Positions 61,213 through 64,000 of a DNA stretch of 64,000 nt are shown here, piece after piece. The translations under genes were made by a program, and so were the position numbers. Numbering within the stretch: the stretch's first letter is position 1; each line of letters opens with the position of its first letter. The stretch comes from Scytonematopsis contorta HA4267-MV1 (GTDB taxonomy: Bacteria > Cyanobacteriota > Cyanobacteriia > Cyanobacteriales > Nostocaceae). The DNA lies in NCBI GenBank assembly GCA_019359035.1, contig JAHHIC010000059.1, forward strand, positions 40,554 through 104,553, written 5' to 3'. A model generated the notes under the pieces. The model saw only the letters and a list, made by a program, of their open reading frames with translations, searched no databases and was not told the DNA's origin.

Positions 61213-62739
61213 CTACTTTAACAGCGCTTCCCCTCGTCGATATAACTCCCGTGCATAATCAGTCCAAGTACCCTGTCCCCAATAACGAAAACAGCTAGTT
61301 TGCACCAATAAGTTATATAACAAAGCCTCTCTATAATCTTGACGCTGAGTTACCGAAGCATCTTGCTGTACCAAATTGTCATACTTTTGGTGAAACATTG
61401 CGCTAAGTTTATTCATAGGTTCCAAGACATTTTCATAGCCTCTCACCCAACTTAAATCATTAGTCCAAGAAGCTCCATCGATATGAAATTGATGGTCAGT
61501 TTCCTTTAATTCTTTAATCGCATTTTCTACATTTACCTGTGTGACATTATCTAAATTAACTCTTTGCCAAATTTTATGTTGTTGCACAGCTTGAACTTCT
61601 GGATAATCATTAGGATTTACACCCCCAGCCTCAATTAATTCTAAATATTCAGTTCCATTCATCGCCACTGTACCAGAATTATTTCCCCCAGAATCGCGGA
61701 TTTCATGATACACCCGAAATATATCGCGGGGATATTCATTCATCATCACACCTCCGTTTTCTCCATCAGCAATTTGAGTAACTAACGAAGGTATATTAAC
61801 ATTACTAATTTGCTGCTTACCTTTACCTTTGGCTTCAAAATATGGCTGCATTTGCGCCACTAATTTTGTATCAGAACCTTGGGTTTTTATTAATGCGGTA
61901 ATGCTGACAGTTTCACCGTGAGAATTACGAGCAACTAATTTATTGGGAATGTATTTTTGCTCGTGATGTAACCCAGAGCCATCAAGTCGTTCTACTGAAC
62001 TTTCTTGCACCATCAACCACTTATAACCGCATTCTTTTAATGCTTTGATATATTCAAATAGTGTATCGGGGTGGTTGGGTAAATGCATTTCCGGGGGAGA
62101 AAAACCTTTAACCCGCTTTAAGGCATCGTATCCAAAAATTGCTGCAAAATAATGTTGCCAAGCTTGAATATGTAGTTTTATGTCGGGAATTGGGGTAGAA
62201 GGAACAACCGCATGGCTCCACATTGTTCCTAACCATTCAACATGGGTTTGATATTTAGGGTCGCAGGTGATGCGTTTGAGGTTATTAATAATGTCTTCCC
62301 GTCCGAAATGACGCAAACCCCATAATAAATTACCCGAATAATCGAGCATAATGCGGGGATTGCAACCTTGGGAAACTAAATCGGGGATAAAATCTCCCAT
62401 ACGACTGTAGCACCAAGCAAATACACTGGCGTTATGATTGTCTCCATCGTGAGGATGTTCAAACATAGCCTGGAGATTACTGATAAGTTCCCCGTTTGCA
62501 CCTGCGGGAATTGTTGGTTGATGCATGTGGAGAGCACAAGCAAATCCGGCTGAGATATTTGCTAAATTAAGATTACTGGTTGTTAAGGTATTTGAGGTAG
62601 TACCTAAAAATATAGGCTCGCTGTGACTTGTTACTGAGCTTATTTCTGCTTCCCAACCGCAAATATTGGGTAAATCTGAAATTATTTCGGGCAATTCGGG
62701 CAATCTTGGGAGATTGGGGGATGGAACTGTAACAGTCAT
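61213..62739 (-). CDS. Glycoside hydrolase family 57 protein
   Basis: 508 residues; GGAGG lies eight bases before the ATG. A GH57-type (beta/alpha)7-barrel is indicated by CALHMHQPTIPAG (first conserved motif, HxHQP), WLGTMWSHAVVPSTPI, KGFSPPEMHLP (ExxLP motif with a likely nucleophile Glu) and ADGENGGVMMNEYP (DxE acid region). GH57 enzymes act on alpha-glucans as amylases, amylopullulanases or branching enzymes; the exact activity is not clear. No signal peptide, so glycogen metabolism is plausible; glgA is in the same window but 31 kb away. Confidence 0.88.
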   Translation of the reverse strand: MTVTVPSPNLPRLPELPEIISDLPNICGWEAEISSVTSHSEPIFLGTTSNTLTTSNLNLANISAGFACALHMHQPTIPAGANGELISNLQAMFEHPHDGDNHNASVFAWCYSRMGDFIPDLVSQGCNPRIMLDYSGNLLWGLRHFGREDIINNLKRITCDPKYQTHVEWLGTMWSHAVVPSTPIPDIKLHIQAWQHYFAAIFGYDALKRVKGFSPPEMHLPNHPDTLFEYIKALKECGYKWLMVQESSVERLDGSGLHHEQKYIPNKLVARNSHGETVSITALIKTQGSDTKLVAQMQPYFEAKGKGKQQISNVNIPSLVTQIADGENGGVMMNEYPRDIFRVYHEIRDSGGNNSGTVAMNGTEYLELIEAGGVNPNDYPEVQAVQQHKIWQRVNLDNVTQVNVENAIKELKETDHQFHIDGASWTNDLSWVRGYENVLEPMNKLSAMFHQKYDNLVQQDASVTQRQDYREALLYNLLVQTSCFRYWGQGTWTDYARELYRRGEALLK

Positions 62740-63192
62740 CTGAAAACCTCCGGGAGATGGGGAGTCTTGTATCTTAAGTTATTCTATTGCTTTTTGTGAG
62801 CAAAATTTATCGAAAGGTAGAATCCCAATACTTCGTAGGTTGGGTTGAGGCTTTGGGAAACCCAACATTTCGGTCGCTTGTTGGGTTGAGTGGAGCTACC
62901 CAACCTACGGCTTAGGTCTCACTGTTTACAAAACGCGAGCGAGACGCAAGCCTTTATGGGCACGCTTATAGAACGCACTACTCTTACAAAATTGGGATGC
63001 TCCCTTTTAATCAACATTTTACGCAACTCCATAGTTTCAGTTTACATGGTCAAATATAGTCAACCACTACACCTAGGTTTAAGCAACACTATTTTTATCA
63101 TTGACAAACTATTTGGCAATACTTTTCTAGTCTTTCTATTCTATAAAGGCATTAATTAACCAATCATCTTTTTGTAATGTTTGTTTATATTT
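62740..63192. other. Intergenic region with palindromic repeat
   Basis: About 450 bp. It contains the CGTAGGTTGGGT element and, at about 62985-63010, a TTACAAAATTGGGATGCTCC repeat also seen near 13503 and 14613. The open frames here are not gene-like. Confidence 0.5.
62834..62909. repeat. CGTAGGTTGGGT ... ACCCAACCTACG palindromic element
   Basis: 12-bp perfect inverted ends with an inner AACCCAACA / TGTTGGGTT hairpin, a common cyanobacterial extragenic palindrome, upstream of the GH57 gene. Confidence 0.85.
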
Positions 63193-63429
63193 TTAATCTG
63201 ATGCGGCACTTGCCTGCTGACGTTTAGCTATTTGAATTAATAACCGTAATGCCTCGTTCACAGCTTCAGCATTGGGAAAAGCTTCAGCTACATCAGGGTC
63301 TAGGAGAACCAAGTTTGTTCCATTTTGGTAACGCTCAACATACTTACCTCTTATACCCCCTTTTAGCTGAGAAAAATCATACTCAGAACGTAATTCATCT
63401 TCCATTTCGTTTTTAATTTCCTTCTTCAT
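63193..63429 (-). CDS. Small antitoxin-like conserved cyanobacterial protein
   Basis: 78 residues from the ATG at 63429, with AGGAG seven bases upstream; the longer frame has no such site. The core SEYDFSQLKGGIRGKYVERYQNGTNLVLLDPDVAEAFPNAEAVNEALRLLIQIAK (given as the family signature) is typical of a protein very frequent in cyanobacterial genomes next to small toxin-like genes, and is thought to be the antitoxin half. Here the gene upstream on the same strand (63503-63901) would be its partner. Confidence 0.8.
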   Translation of the reverse strand: MKKEIKNEMEDELRSEYDFSQLKGGIRGKYVERYQNGTNLVLLDPDVAEAFPNAEAVNEALRLLIQIAKRQQASAASD

Positions 63430-63502
63430 AAAATCTCCTTTCCTGACGAGTGGCTTTCCTAGCACTGATAATCCTTTTATGAAAATAATGCAACCCTACA
63501 AT

Positions 63503-63901
63503 TTATGATTTTGAAAAGATTGATTTTATTTTTTCTCGGTTTTTGTCATCCTCTAGGAGGATAAACCATATCCCAGAGCTAATTTGCTCTAGTGTTTCTC
63601 TTTCAAATGATATAGTATCTTCCCGATTTGGTAACTCATTTATCACATAGATGGAGTTAGGGGGCAATAAAGACCAACTTGCTGGTACAACATCTAGCAA
63701 CCACCAGTCAAATAACTCACGTCTTCCATGAGAACCGGGAAAGATTGCATAGCCTCGCAAACAATCATTTAAAATATTTACTAATGCTTTTAATGACTGA
63801 CTGTAATCAAGGGTTTTGATTGCATGACTATAAATATTTAAAGCTTCATATAATACTTGGAAAGCTGGTATATTATGTAACCGTTCACAGGATTTTTTTG
63901 G
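63503..63901 (-). pseudogene. Partner of the antitoxin-like gene, probably nonsense-interrupted
   Basis: The frame is open from 63901 to 63503 and codes SCERLHNIPAFQVLYEALNIYSHAIKTLDY... through RRELFDWWLLDVVPASWSLLPPN, clearly protein-like, but contains no ATG. Upstream in the same frame are ATG at 63961, sixteen codons (MHRVSMPLNLPPICTY), then TAG ATG CGG TAA, after which the open part begins. The gene thus seems to be broken by two stops three codons apart. A TTG at 63760 could start a shorter product of 85 residues. I do not know the family; it may be an inactivated toxin. Confidence 0.5.
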
Positions 63902-64000
63902 TTACCGCATCTAATAGGTACAAATTGGTGGTAGATTGAGAGGCATGGATACTCTGTGCATCTTTTACGGAATTGAGATTCCCAACTCGGATTGGGAAAA

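Noticed and set aside
62890..63159. A rightward 89-codon gene
   Set aside because: Begins inside a palindromic repeat, no ribosome site, no recognisable content.

Overview
The window is chromosomal DNA of a cyanobacterium, most likely a filamentous, Nostocales-type species. The evidence is a CpcT/CpeT-type bilin lyase, a CoaR-type cobalt regulator, a GlgA/HemC pair, a GH57 protein, several cyanobacteria-restricted hypothetical families, AT-rich coding, and many short tandemly repeated sequences (heptamers such as TTGACTG, CCCCACT, GGTAATT) in the intergenic regions. The genus cannot be fixed from the sequence alone.

Layout. 1-2 kb: a microviridin-type ATP-grasp peptide maturase and, convergent to it, a small gene with a double-glycine leader. 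2-6 kb: an exported M16 peptidase pair (one active, one lacking the zinc motif), a divergent TetR regulator and a frameshifted gene. 7-14.4 kb: a peptide-export locus made of an IS630-like HTH protein, a C39-peptidase ABC transporter, an HlyD adaptor, a parvulin-like isomerase and two paralogous 71-residue double-glycine peptides. 14.9-21.4 kb: split D-glutamate cyclase genes, small exported proteins, a fructosamine kinase with a repeat inserted in its coding region, and another M16 peptidase. 21.7-27 kb: eroded or truncated genes (antitoxin-like HTH protein, SBBP remnant, apparently truncated O-antigen-ligase-like gene) and a large lipoprotein.

28-44.8 kb: glycogen synthase, hemC, two pentapeptide-repeat proteins, the CpcT/CpeT lyase, TPR protein, GT4 glycosyltransferase, an operon of an HtrA-like pseudo-protease with an atypical response regulator, an NDP-kinase-like protein, a TerB-like protein, a Tat-exported FAD/Rieske oxidoreductase and an ABC-2 exporter. 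45-52 kb: a 1383-residue phosphate-binding-protein/DUF4912 chimera, a class-A beta-lactamase-like hydrolase and CoaR. 52.3-60.9 kb: a two-gene P-loop NTPase/NACHT-TPR locus. The second protein has about 2431 residues and carries fourteen full 240-bp, nearly identical units plus a diverged fifteenth. 61-64 kb: GH57 protein and a small antitoxin-like gene with a nonsense-interrupted partner.

The strongest candidates for under-described biology are the NACHT-TPR locus with its homogenised repeat array (probably a STAND-type sensor, possibly anti-phage), the C39 peptide-export locus with twin cysteine-free peptides, and the window-edge graspetide maturase with a convergent candidate precursor. 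Repeats also shape genes here: heptamer tracts supply the C-termini or stop codons of several proteins and one lies in frame inside an enzyme.
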